From Pseudoxanthomonas indica (GTDB lineage: Bacteria > Pseudomonadota > Gammaproteobacteria > Xanthomonadales > Xanthomonadaceae): a stretch of DNA of 64,000 bases. The stretch covers positions 2,147,001-2,211,000 of the forward strand of contig NZ_FUZV01000001.1 of the NCBI RefSeq assembly GCF_900167565.1, given 5' to 3'. Positions within the stretch are counted from its first letter, which is position 1. Every line of letters starts with the position of its first letter. The notes below the pieces were generated by a model. The model searched no databases and was not told where the DNA came from. It saw only the letters and a program-made list of their open reading frames with translations. The translations under genes were made by a program, and so were the position numbers. Below are positions 17,898 through 25,671 of this stretch, in pieces.

Positions 17898-19565
17898 ATG
17901 ATGAATAGTTTTCGCCAGGCGATGGCCTGGCTGCACACCTGGTTCGGTCTGGTGCTGGGCTTTGTGCTGATGGCGGCGTTCTTCTTCGGCGCGCTGTCGG
18001 TGTTTGATCGCGAATTCGATCGCTGGTCGATTCCCGCCACCCGCTACGAACCCCAGCCCATGCCGTCGTTCGAAGCGGTGCTGCGGCCGGCGTTCGAGCG
18101 CATGCAGCCGACACCACAGGCCATCGACGACATGCGTCCGCGCGTCAACGGAGCCATGCCGGAAACCTTCAAGACGGTGGAAAGCTGGAGTGCCTACACC
18201 ACGCACCGCGATCCGGTACTGGCTATATTCGCGGGTTACGACGTGCCGAATGCGAAGGATCCGGAGGAAGCGATCTGGGCCTACGCGACGATCGACCCGC
18301 GTAACGGCAATCTCATTCCCGATGATCACCTGAAGATCGGCAGCGGCTTCTTCTTCCCGCTGCATTACGGACTGACCCTGGACTGGAAAAACCTGGGCAT
18401 CTGGATTGTCGGCTTCTCCGCGCTGATCATGCTGGCCGCGCTGGTTAGCGGCGTGGTGATGCATCGCAAGATCTTCCGCGAGTTCTTTACCTTCCGCCCC
18501 GGCAAGGCGCGTCTGCGCAGCACACTGGATCTGCACAACCTCACCGGCGTGGTGGCGCTGCCGTTCCACTTCTTCTTCGCCTTCACCGGGCTGGTGATCT
18601 TCGCCACCACCTACTACTTCCCGGTCGGCCATACGCAGCTGCACGACCTGCATGACCTGCACGAGCAGGTGGAAGCGCAGGAAACCGGCCTGCCGCATGA
18701 GCGCGCCGGCGTCGCCGCAGGCCTGGCCTCGGTGGATGCGATGGTGGCCGACGCGCAGCGCCGCTGGGCGGCCAAGGACAAGGCCGGCGATGTCGGCTTC
18801 CTGGTGCTGCAGCATGTGGGCGACGCCAACGGCTACGTCAGCGTGTATCGCGCGGGTACCGACCGCATCGCATTGGTGGGCGATGGCATCCATTACACCG
18901 CATCGACCGGCGCACTGATCCGTGAAGATCCGCCGGCCACCTCGGTGGGCCGGGTCAGCGAGTTCCTCACCGGCCTGCACCTGCAGCATTTCCGCCATTG
19001 GTTGTTGCGCTGGATGTACGTGCTCGGCGGCTTGGCCGGCGCAGTGTGCATCGCCACCGGTTTCATCTTCTTTGTCGAGAAGCGCAAGCGTCAGCACGCA
19101 TTGCAGGGCAGCCAGGGCGCGCGCATCGTCGACGCACTCGCGGTGACGACGGTGACGGGCATGGTGCTGGCGGCGCTGGGCATCCTGATCGCCAACCGCT
19201 TGCTGCCGGAGAACCTGCCCTTGCGCGGTGACTGGGAGCGCTACGCGTTCTGGGCCACCTGGGTGCTGGCCTTGCTGCATGCGGGCTGGCGCAGCGCGGC
19301 GGTTTCGAAGGGCCTGACCAATCCGGCATGGCGCGAGCAGACCTGGGCGATCGTGGTGTTTGCGCTTGCCGCGGTGGCGTTGAACTGGATCACCACCGGC
19401 GATCACCTGCTGAAGACCCTGTCAGCCGGCTATTGGCCGGTGGCGGGCATCGACCTGTCATTGCTGGCGACCGCGGTGATCGCGCTCGTCGTCTCGCGCA
19501 AGCTGGGCCAGCGGGCCGTGGCGAGCCAGCGTCGCGAGACCAGTGGAGAAGCCGCGCATGCCTGA
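17898..19565 (+). CDS. PepSY-associated membrane protein (putative ferric-siderophore reductase)
   Basis: 555 residues of the PepSY_TM family. It starts with a helix containing AMAWLHTWFGLVLGFVLMAAFFFG, a large periplasmic part, two central helices around residues 170-190 and 215-240 (LDLHNLTGVVALPFHFFFAFTGLVIF), and more helices at the C-terminus. Conserved histidines in membrane segments (HTW, HNL, PFHFF, LHLQHFRHW) could bind heme. Related proteins have been proposed to reduce ferric siderophores at the inner membrane; that role is inference here. It overlaps the next gene by 8 bases. Confidence 0.88.
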   Translation: MMNSFRQAMAWLHTWFGLVLGFVLMAAFFFGALSVFDREFDRWSIPATRYEPQPMPSFEAVLRPAFERMQPTPQAIDDMRPRVNGAMPETFKTVESWSAYTTHRDPVLAIFAGYDVPNAKDPEEAIWAYATIDPRNGNLIPDDHLKIGSGFFFPLHYGLTLDWKNLGIWIVGFSALIMLAALVSGVVMHRKIFREFFTFRPGKARLRSTLDLHNLTGVVALPFHFFFAFTGLVIFATTYYFPVGHTQLHDLHDLHEQVEAQETGLPHERAGVAAGLASVDAMVADAQRRWAAKDKAGDVGFLVLQHVGDANGYVSVYRAGTDRIALVGDGIHYTASTGALIREDPPATSVGRVSEFLTGLHLQHFRHWLLRWMYVLGGLAGAVCIATGFIFFVEKRKRQHALQGSQGARIVDALAVTTVTGMVLAALGILIANRLLPENLPLRGDWERYAFWATWVLALLHAGWRSAAVSKGLTNPAWREQTWAIVVFALAAVALNWITTGDHLLKTLSAGYWPVAGIDLSLLATAVIALVVSRKLGQRAVASQRRETSGEAAHA

Positions 19566-19890
19566 GTCCACCCACGCTGCATGGCTGCTGGCGTGCGCCT
19601 TGCTGGTCAGTGTCGTCAGCATGGGCTGGCTGGCGCTTTCCATGCAGGTGCACGCGCAACAGGTGTGGGGAACCGCATTGTCCGCCACCAGTTCACGCCT
19701 GCTGCGCTGGATGGGCGGCATCGGGATAGTCGTCGTGCTGGCCCTGTGCCTGACGGTGGATCACGCCACCATGGCGACGCTGGTATGGGTGATGGCCGTG
19801 ACCGGCGCATCACTGCTGGTGGCCTTTACCCTGAGTTCGCACCCGCGCTGGTTGCGGGTACTGGCGCCGTGGGTACGCGCGCCACGCTGA
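19558..19890 (+). CDS. DUF3325 small membrane protein
   Basis: 110 residues with three membrane helices (about 7-28, 48-66, 72-92). It fits DUF3325, the fourth member of the receptor-DUF3649-PepSY-DUF3325 set. Its ATG lies inside the end of the PepSY gene (8-base overlap), so translation is coupled. It ends 7 bases before the stop of the convergent permease gene; no terminator is visible between them. Confidence 0.85.
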   Translation: MPESTHAAWLLACALLVSVVSMGWLALSMQVHAQQVWGTALSATSSRLLRWMGGIGIVVVLALCLTVDHATMATLVWVMAVTGASLLVAFTLSSHPRWLRVLAPWVRAPR

Positions 19891-19897
19891 TCCGCGC

Positions 19898-21184
19898 TCA
19901 GACCTTGCGCCGAGTCAGATACAGCAGCGCGCCCACCGCCAACGCCACGCCTGCCGCCAACAAATTGCCCAAGGTGGCGCTGGCCAACAGCCCCAGCGAC
20001 AACAGCAGCGCCGCCAGCGGAATGATGGGGCCGCCGGGCAACTTCAATGCGCCCGGATGATTGGCGTAGCGTCGCTGCAGCACCAGCAGTGACAACACAG
20101 TGCCGATGTAGGCGCACAGGCGCGCCACCACCGACAACAGCGCCAGCTTCACGAACGAACCGGACAAGGCCAGGGTGAGCGCCAACACACCTTGCGTGAT
20201 GATCGCCACGGCCGGCGTGTGGAAGCGCGGGTGGATGCTGGCCAGCATGCGCGGACCGAAGCCATCCTGCGCCAGCGAGTACAGCACGCGCGGACCGAAC
20301 AACATGGTGTTGCTGTTGGTGCCCAGAATCGAGATGGTCGCGCCCACCGTGAGGATCAGCGCCAGACCCTCGCCACTGAAACTGGCGGCGGCATCGGCCA
20401 GCGGCGTCTGCGACGCGGCCAGATTGACCAGCGTGCCCTGCGCCACCAGCTGCACCGCCGCGTAGATCAGCGTCACGGTGGCGATCATGGTCAACAGCGC
20501 AAACGGCACGTCGCGACGAGGGTTGCGGAATTCGCCTGCGGCGGCCGGGATGTTCTCGAAGCCGGCGTAGGCAAACAGCAGCAACAACGCGGCTTCGCCG
20601 AGGTTGCGCAACGGCGGCGCTTCGCCACCGCCCAGCAGGGCAGGGTCGATGTAGAAGACGCCAATCAGGATGAACAACGCCAGCGGCAGCAGCTTGCCAA
20701 TTACCAGCGCCACACCGGTACGCGCCGCCGACTTCACGCCGATCACATTGATGAAGGTCAGCAGCGCCAACGAACCCACCACGATCACCAGGCGCCCCGC
20801 GCCATCGGACGCCGGGGACCAGAAGCGAGCCACCGCATCGGCCAGCGCGTTGCTCAACGCGGCCGCGGAAGCGATGCGCGTCAGCCACACCATCCAGCCG
20901 ATCTCGAAGCCGATGAACGGACCAAACGCTTCGCGCGCATACAGATAGCTGCCGCCGGGCTCATCGAAGTAGCTTGCGGCCTGTGCGTAGCACAGCACCA
21001 GCAGCGCCACCGCCAGGCCGGCCAGCAGCACCGCCCACACGCTGGCCGGGCCCAGCAGCACCGCCGTCGCGGCAGGCAGCAGATAGATGCCGCTGCCAAT
21101 CACGTCGTTGATGGACAGGCCGACAATCTGCCAGCGACTGACCGCGCGGACGAAACCGGGCGAGGAAGGGTTGGTTTCGCTCAC
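19898..21184 (-). CDS. APC-family amino acid permease
   Basis: 428 residues, twelve predicted membrane helices. The APC signature is at the N-terminus: SRWQIVGLSINDVIGSGIYLLP, with the substrate-backbone motif GSGIY in helix 1, and FDEPGGSYLYAREAFGPFIGFEIGWM in helix 3. It is a cytoplasmic-membrane amino acid transporter of unknown substrate. It is the last gene of the left arm of the putative murein-peptide locus and overlaps the YafK-like gene by four bases (ATGA), so it is made with it. An amino acid or small peptide from cell-wall turnover is a plausible cargo, by context only. Confidence 0.9.
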   Translation of the reverse strand: MSETNPSSPGFVRAVSRWQIVGLSINDVIGSGIYLLPAATAVLLGPASVWAVLLAGLAVALLVLCYAQAASYFDEPGGSYLYAREAFGPFIGFEIGWMVWLTRIASAAALSNALADAVARFWSPASDGAGRLVIVVGSLALLTFINVIGVKSAARTGVALVIGKLLPLALFILIGVFYIDPALLGGGEAPPLRNLGEAALLLLFAYAGFENIPAAAGEFRNPRRDVPFALLTMIATVTLIYAAVQLVAQGTLVNLAASQTPLADAAASFSGEGLALILTVGATISILGTNSNTMLFGPRVLYSLAQDGFGPRMLASIHPRFHTPAVAIITQGVLALTLALSGSFVKLALLSVVARLCAYIGTVLSLLVLQRRYANHPGALKLPGGPIIPLAALLLSLGLLASATLGNLLAAGVALAVGALLYLTRRKV

Positions 21185-21978
21185 GGTGCGGCTCCGTCAA
21201 GGGCAGGCAGTTTCCAGGATTGGCGCAGGCGCTCGTACTCGGCGCGCGGCAGTTGCACCAGCAGCGGTTGCTTGCGCGCATCCAGCCAGGCGAGCAGGCG
21301 GTTCATGCTCGGCTCGGCCATCGCGGTGCAGCCCGCCGTGGCTTCGCCGGGCGCCTTCCACAAGTGCGCGAAGATGCAGCTGCCCGCGCCGGGCACGTTG
21401 TTCGCGTTGTGCTGGATCACGAAGCCTTCCTTGTAGCGCTGGTCGCCCTGGGCATGGATGTCGCGGCGCATGGGTTCGGTCGACTCCTTCACTGCGGCGT
21501 CGCCGACTTCGCGGCTGTCGACAATCTGGTTGTAGAGCGGTGAACCCGGCACGTCGATGCAGTAGTTCGTCGCGCTCATCGGCGCGTAGTGCAAGCCGGT
21601 CTTCACCCGTTCGGTGTAACCGAAGGCCTCACCCAAGGTGAAGATGCCGGCGGGCGCCTTGCCATCGCCTTCCTTCTTCTGAGGGCCCTGCGCCTGGGCC
21701 GCGTGCAGGCCAGCGCCCCAAGCCAGGCCGGTGCGACCCACGGCGATGCGATCCGGCGCACCCAGTGCGGTCCAGTCCTTGCCGTCATCGGCGCGCTGGA
21801 ACAACTGCATCTGGCCATCCGTGGCATCCCAGTCGGCCGTGACTACCAGCATCAACTGACCGGAAGCATGCAGCAGTTCCGGCGGCGCGGAGGCGCCGCT
21901 TTGCGCCGTCGCAACACCGGCCAGGCCCATCAGCCCGCAAGACACTGCGGCACGCAGCAAACGAAACAGGGACGCCAT
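21181..21978 (-). CDS. Periplasmic L,D-transpeptidase-fold protein (YafK/DpaA-like)
   Basis: 265 residues with a signal peptide (about 1-25, ending ATAQ). The C-terminal half has the YkuD-fold active-site layout: a His in VIQHNANNV, then CIFAHLWKAPGEATAGCTAM with the nucleophile Cys. The GC-x-AM ending resembles YafK/DpaA, which removes Braun lipoprotein from peptidoglycan, rather than the SxGC(I/V)R of cross-linking transpeptidases. So it may be a hydrolase on murein peptides; this is inference from the motif. It lies 20 bases after the MurR-type regulator gene and is coupled to the permease. Confidence 0.85.
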   Translation of the reverse strand: MASLFRLLRAAVSCGLMGLAGVATAQSGASAPPELLHASGQLMLVVTADWDATDGQMQLFQRADDGKDWTALGAPDRIAVGRTGLAWGAGLHAAQAQGPQKKEGDGKAPAGIFTLGEAFGYTERVKTGLHYAPMSATNYCIDVPGSPLYNQIVDSREVGDAAVKESTEPMRRDIHAQGDQRYKEGFVIQHNANNVPGAGSCIFAHLWKAPGEATAGCTAMAEPSMNRLLAWLDARKQPLLVQLPRAEYERLRQSWKLPALDGAAP

Positions 21979-21998
21979 GGCGGGCTCCGGCGAAAGGC

Positions 21999-22850
21999 TC
22001 AGGAATCCAGCAGATGCTGGATGCGTTCAAGGTTGATGTTCAACTGGCGGTGCCGGTCATCGTTGACATGGCACAGCAGCACGAACAGAAAATCCAGCAG
22101 GTACTGCAGCGAGCTGCGATAGAGCAGCGCTTCCACGTGCGGCTCGCTGTCGTGCGCCGATACCACCAGGGCGGCATCGGCATGCGCACGCAGCGGATTG
22201 GCGGTATGCCGGGTAATCGACACCACCTTGCCCGACGCCGCCTGGAACTGGCGACTGATCTGCGAGAGCGTCGCCAGCTTGCCGAACTCGGAAAACACCA
22301 GCAGCACGTCACCCGGACGCGCCGCCGACAGGTTGGCCATCATCAGGATCGGATCGGCGTGGTGCACGGTCAGCACGCCGAGCAGGGACAGGCGCATCGC
22401 AAACTCGCGCGCATACAGGCCGTCGTCGCCCAGGCCGCAGACGAAGACCTTGCCGGCCTGATCGATCAGCTCGGCAATCTCTTCCAGGTTCTGGCGCGGA
22501 TTGATCGCGCGGGTCTCTTCTTCCGCCGCCGCCTTGCTGCGGCGCAGGCCCGACTCGATACGGACAAAGACATCGGCCTCGGCGTTGGCCGCCAACGGCG
22601 TCGGCGGCTCGACTCCACCCAGCCGGGCCACGGCTTCGCCAATGGAGAACTTGAGATCGGGATAGCCCTTGAAGCCGAACTTCTGCGCGAACTTGACCAC
22701 GCTGGACTGGCTGATGCCCAGTGCGCTGGCCAGCTGCTGCGAGGAATAGTCGCGCAGCAGGTGGGCGTTTTCGAGAATGAAGTCGGCGATGCGGCGTTCA
22801 ATCGCCGACATCTGGTCGCGTTCGGATCGGATCTTGATCAGTGGCGGCAT
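21999..22850 (-). CDS. MurR/RpiR-family transcription regulator
   Basis: 283 residues. The N-terminal HTH_6 domain (about 1-80) has ADFILENAHLLRDYSSQQLASALGISQSSVVKFAQKFGFKGYPDLK. A SIS sugar-phosphate-binding domain follows (about 120-260, KVFVCGLGDDGLYAREFAMRLSLLG and LLVFSEFG). In this family E. coli MurR senses MurNAc-6-phosphate. Here the gene lies inside a run of murein-peptide genes, so a cell-wall-derived ligand is likely. In the SIS loop a Glu stands where many relatives have Ser/Thr (SEFG for SxSG), so the ligand may differ. The gap to the upstream epimerase gene is 43 bases. Confidence 0.92.
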   Translation of the reverse strand: MPPLIKIRSERDQMSAIERRIADFILENAHLLRDYSSQQLASALGISQSSVVKFAQKFGFKGYPDLKFSIGEAVARLGGVEPPTPLAANAEADVFVRIESGLRRSKAAAEEETRAINPRQNLEEIAELIDQAGKVFVCGLGDDGLYAREFAMRLSLLGVLTVHHADPILMMANLSAARPGDVLLVFSEFGKLATLSQISRQFQAASGKVVSITRHTANPLRAHADAALVVSAHDSEPHVEALLYRSSLQYLLDFLFVLLCHVNDDRHRQLNINLERIQHLLDS

Positions 22851-22893
22851 CGTGCGCTCTTTATCCCATCCCGGTTCGGTCCGGTCCAGTGGC

Positions 22894-23991
22894 TCAGACC
22901 GAAATCAATTCCAGGCCCTGGATGGATTGGATGCCCAGGCCGGGCGCGTCGGTGATCGAGATTTCCGATTCGTTGAAGATGACCCCGCCCTCGACCGGAT
23001 TGAACTGCGACAGCGATGGGCCATCCAGATCGATCTTGGTGATGGCTTGCGACTTGGCGACCGCCACATGGCAGGCCGCCGCCACGCTGATGCTGCTCTC
23101 CAGCATGCAGCCGATCATGCATTCCACCCCGTACAGCGAGGCGATGTCGGCAATGCGGATGGCGTTGGACAGGCCGCCGGTCTTCATCAGCTTGATGTTG
23201 ATGATGTCGGCCGCGCGCATCTTGATCAGATCGATGACTTCGGTGGGGCCGAACACGCTCTCATCGGCCATCACCGGCGTGTGCACGCGATCAGTGACGT
23301 ACTTCAGGCCATCGATGTCGGCCGCTTTGACCGGCTGCTCCAGCAGCTCCAGCACGACGCCGGCGTCTTCCAGGTTGTGCATGGCAAATACCGCCTGCTT
23401 GGCGGTCCAGCCCTGGTTGGCGTCCAGGCGCAGCAGGGCGCGTCCTTCCACCGCCGAGTAGATCGCCTTGACCCGCTCGATATCCAGGCCGATGTCCTTG
23501 CCCACCTTGATCTTGAGCGACTCGAAGCCGCGATCCACGGCGGCAATGGAGTCGGCGACCATCTTGTCGATGTAGTCCACACTGATCGTGATGTCGGTGG
23601 TGATCACCGGGTCGCCGCCGCCGAGCATCTTGTACAGCGGCGCGTTGTAGAGCTGGCCCCACAAATCGTAGATGGCGATTTCCACCGCCGCCTTGGCGCT
23701 GGTGTTGCGCTCCAGTGCGGTCTGGATCAGGTGGGTGATCTGGTTGAGGTTGGCGATCTCCTGGCCAATCAACCGCGGCTTGATGAAGCGGGCGATCGCT
23801 TCGATGATCGACCCGTGGGTGTCACCGGTGATCACCGCCGTGGCTGGCGCCTCGCCGTAACCGACCTGGCCGGTGTCGGTATGCACCAGCACGACGATGT
23901 CTTCCACCGTGTCGACGGTGCGCAGCGCGGTCTTGAAGGGCGTTTTCAGCGGCACGCGCAGCATGCCGAACTGGATGTCGGTGATTTTCAT
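22894..23991 (-). CDS. Dipeptide epimerase (L-Ala-D/L-Glu epimerase type)
   Basis: 365-residue enolase-superfamily enzyme. The catalytic frame of muconate-lactonising-type epimerases is complete: the KxK lysines in SLKIKVGKD, metal ligands in LRLDANQGW, LELLEQPV and MADESV, and the second base in INIKLMKTGG. The N-terminal capping domain has TPFKTALRTVDTVEDIVV. The family converts L-Ala-D-Glu from murein tripeptide into L-Ala-L-Glu so that ordinary peptidases can use it. AAAGG lies five bases before ATG 23991. It starts 8 bases after the NlpC/P60 gene, the same pairing as ykfB-ykfC in Bacillus. Exact dipeptide specificity cannot be read from sequence. Confidence 0.92.
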   Translation of the reverse strand: MKITDIQFGMLRVPLKTPFKTALRTVDTVEDIVVLVHTDTGQVGYGEAPATAVITGDTHGSIIEAIARFIKPRLIGQEIANLNQITHLIQTALERNTSAKAAVEIAIYDLWGQLYNAPLYKMLGGGDPVITTDITISVDYIDKMVADSIAAVDRGFESLKIKVGKDIGLDIERVKAIYSAVEGRALLRLDANQGWTAKQAVFAMHNLEDAGVVLELLEQPVKAADIDGLKYVTDRVHTPVMADESVFGPTEVIDLIKMRAADIINIKLMKTGGLSNAIRIADIASLYGVECMIGCMLESSISVAAACHVAVAKSQAITKIDLDGPSLSQFNPVEGGVIFNESEISITDAPGLGIQSIQGLELISV

Positions 23992-23999
23992 GAAGGCCT

Positions 24000-25397
24000 T
24001 TACGGACGAATGCGTTGGATGCTGTAGATGCGGTCGACGAACGTCTTGTCGCTGCCTGCGAGCAACGGCTCCAGCGGCGTCACCGAGACGGCGTTGAGCG
24101 AGGCGCGGACGATCTGACCCTGCGGGTTCTTGTAGGTGATGCCGGTGGTGTCGTGGATCAGGTAGGTCTGGCCGTTCTCCTTGCCAATCACCATCATCAC
24201 GTGGCCCGGGATGTAGATCAGATCGCCGACCTGCAGATCGCGCACCACCTGCATGCGTTTGGCGCGGTCGTCCTGATCGGTGAAGGCGACGCGATTCAGC
24301 GCCGGGCTGACGCCCTGGTCGCTGGTGTTGCGCGGCAATTCCACGCCAAAGCTGCGATAGACCTCGGAGACAAAGCCACTGCAGTCGCGGGTGTTGTAGG
24401 AATGGCCCCAGCCGTAGCGCTCGCCGAGGAACTTGAAGCCCTGCTGCAGCAGGTTGGCCTGGGTCAGCGGCAGGTACTCGGTGGCCACGTCGGCGTTCTT
24501 CGGCAGCAGCGCAGGCACCAGTTCCAGCTTGTCGCCGGCGCCACGGATGGGCAGCTCGATCACCCACGAGGTATACGGGTGCTGGCCATTGACCGGCTTG
24601 TCGGCCGGCCAATCCTTCAACAGCGGCACGCGCACGCCCATGTCCAGCTGCAGTTCGGACACGCCAGGTTGCTCGGGTGTGTGCACGGTATGCACGGTCG
24701 GGCCGGTGACCACCAGCGTCGGCGTGCGATGGCCGTAGGCGAACACGGTGTCACGCGCGCCTTCGGCCAGGTACTGGTTTTCCACCCAGGCGGCATACAG
24801 CGGGCTGACCACGAACGACCATTGGCCGTCGCGACTGCCATGCACGATCACCACGGCGGTGCCGGGGAACAGCGCGCTTTCCTGGAAGCGATCGATGTCG
24901 GTGTCGTCGTTGGAGCGGAACACGCGGGTGCGGGTCGGGAAGGCGCGCAGGTCCGCGCGCTTCACCACCAGCGCGTAGCGCGCTTGGGTGGTGGCGGGAA
25001 CGGCATCGAGGGCGGCGTTGGCGACGATCGCGTCCAGCGCGGCCTTGCCGACTTCCTGGCCCTTGACGTCATACAGCGTGCGAGTCGGCGCGCTCGACAA
25101 CTTGCCGACCCAGTCGCGCACCTGCTCCGCGCTGAAACTTGCCGGCAGGCCTTCCACGTCGTGCACGGAGCCATCCTGTTGATGCAGGCGACCGTTCTGT
25201 GCGGCGATCGCCTGGCGATCCAGCACCACGCGGTTGGGCTGCTGGAGTTTCTTGATCCAGTAGTCGGCGGTGAGATGCCGATCTTCCACGCCGATGACCG
25301 CATGCGCGGGGACCGGCAGGGGAGTGGGTTTGTCGCGGGCAAGCAGCGGCGCTGACGGCAGCGCCAGCAGAACAAGCGAGAGCAGAAGTGAGCGCAT
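24000..25397 (-). CDS. Secreted NlpC/P60 cysteine peptidase with SH3-like domains (YkfC-like)
   Basis: 465 residues with a signal peptide (MRSLLLSLVLLALPSAPLLA). The middle has SH3-like bacterial domains (around 160-300), as in gamma-D-glutamyl-diaminoacid endopeptidases. The C-terminal NlpC/P60 domain has nucleophile Cys in TRDCSGFVSEVYRSFG, His in IPGHVMMVIG and the third polar residue His in YLIHDTTG. Enzymes of this design cut murein peptides to release L-Ala-D-Glu, the substrate of the epimerase encoded next. GGAGG lies five bases before ATG 25397; a longer in-frame reading to 25505 would bury the signal peptide. It is the first gene of the left arm and faces a promoter at 25579-25606. 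Confidence 0.92.
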   Translation of the reverse strand: MRSLLLSLVLLALPSAPLLARDKPTPLPVPAHAVIGVEDRHLTADYWIKKLQQPNRVVLDRQAIAAQNGRLHQQDGSVHDVEGLPASFSAEQVRDWVGKLSSAPTRTLYDVKGQEVGKAALDAIVANAALDAVPATTQARYALVVKRADLRAFPTRTRVFRSNDDTDIDRFQESALFPGTAVVIVHGSRDGQWSFVVSPLYAAWVENQYLAEGARDTVFAYGHRTPTLVVTGPTVHTVHTPEQPGVSELQLDMGVRVPLLKDWPADKPVNGQHPYTSWVIELPIRGAGDKLELVPALLPKNADVATEYLPLTQANLLQQGFKFLGERYGWGHSYNTRDCSGFVSEVYRSFGVELPRNTSDQGVSPALNRVAFTDQDDRAKRMQVVRDLQVGDLIYIPGHVMMVIGKENGQTYLIHDTTGITYKNPQGQIVRASLNAVSVTPLEPLLAGSDKTFVDRIYSIQRIRP

Positions 25398-25578
25398 GAC
25401 GCCTCCGTGGTGGAGCGCGGTGGGAAAAAGGTTCGGATGCAGGCGCGCCGCACCCGCGGCCTCGCAGGACGGTTGGGACCAGGTGTGGCCACCGCGTTGT
25501 TTCATCCGACTCCCCTCGGGTTGGCTGTCCCCGGGCGGCGTTGCATGGTCGAACGCGTCCCGCCCCGGGTCCGAGGAA

Positions 25579-25606
25579 TATTTACTTCTTTTTTGCCGAA
25601 CTTCAA
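25579..25606 (-). promoter_or_regulatory. Promoter of the NlpC/P60-epimerase arm
   Basis: On the minus strand TTGAAG (25606-25601), 16 bases, TAAATA (25584-25579). It lies in the most A+T-rich stretch of the region, about 180 bases before the NlpC/P60 ATG. Its -35 is overlapped by the palindrome at 25603-25620. Confidence 0.45.
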
Positions 25607-25620
25607 GAATAAATTATTGA
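25603..25620. promoter_or_regulatory. Candidate operator palindrome shared by two divergent promoters
   Basis: TCAAGAAT-AA-ATTATTGA, an 8-2-8 inverted repeat with one mismatched pair. It covers the -35 of the leftward promoter and the start of the -35 (TTGACC) of the rightward one. A/T-rich palindromes of this size are typical RpiR-family operators, and a MurR/RpiR gene lies in the left arm. Binding is inferred. Confidence 0.45.
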
Positions 25621-25645
25621 CCCCGGTCTTTCGCCGTGTTACACA
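25617..25645 (+). promoter_or_regulatory. Promoter of the transglutaminase-TonB receptor arm
   Basis: TTGACC (25617-25622), 17 bases, TACACA (25640-25645). The -35 is good (five of six), the -10 weak. Transcription would begin near 25652, 20 bases before the GTG start, with AGGGGTG between them. Confidence 0.4.
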
Positions 25646-25671
25646 AACGTGACCAGTCGGCTTAGGGGTGA

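Noticed and set aside
23992-24612. A 5' extension of the dipeptide epimerase frame by about 207 codons.
   Set aside because: It lies inside the NlpC/P60 coding region in another frame, whereas ATG 23991 has a ribosome site and starts the family N-terminus.
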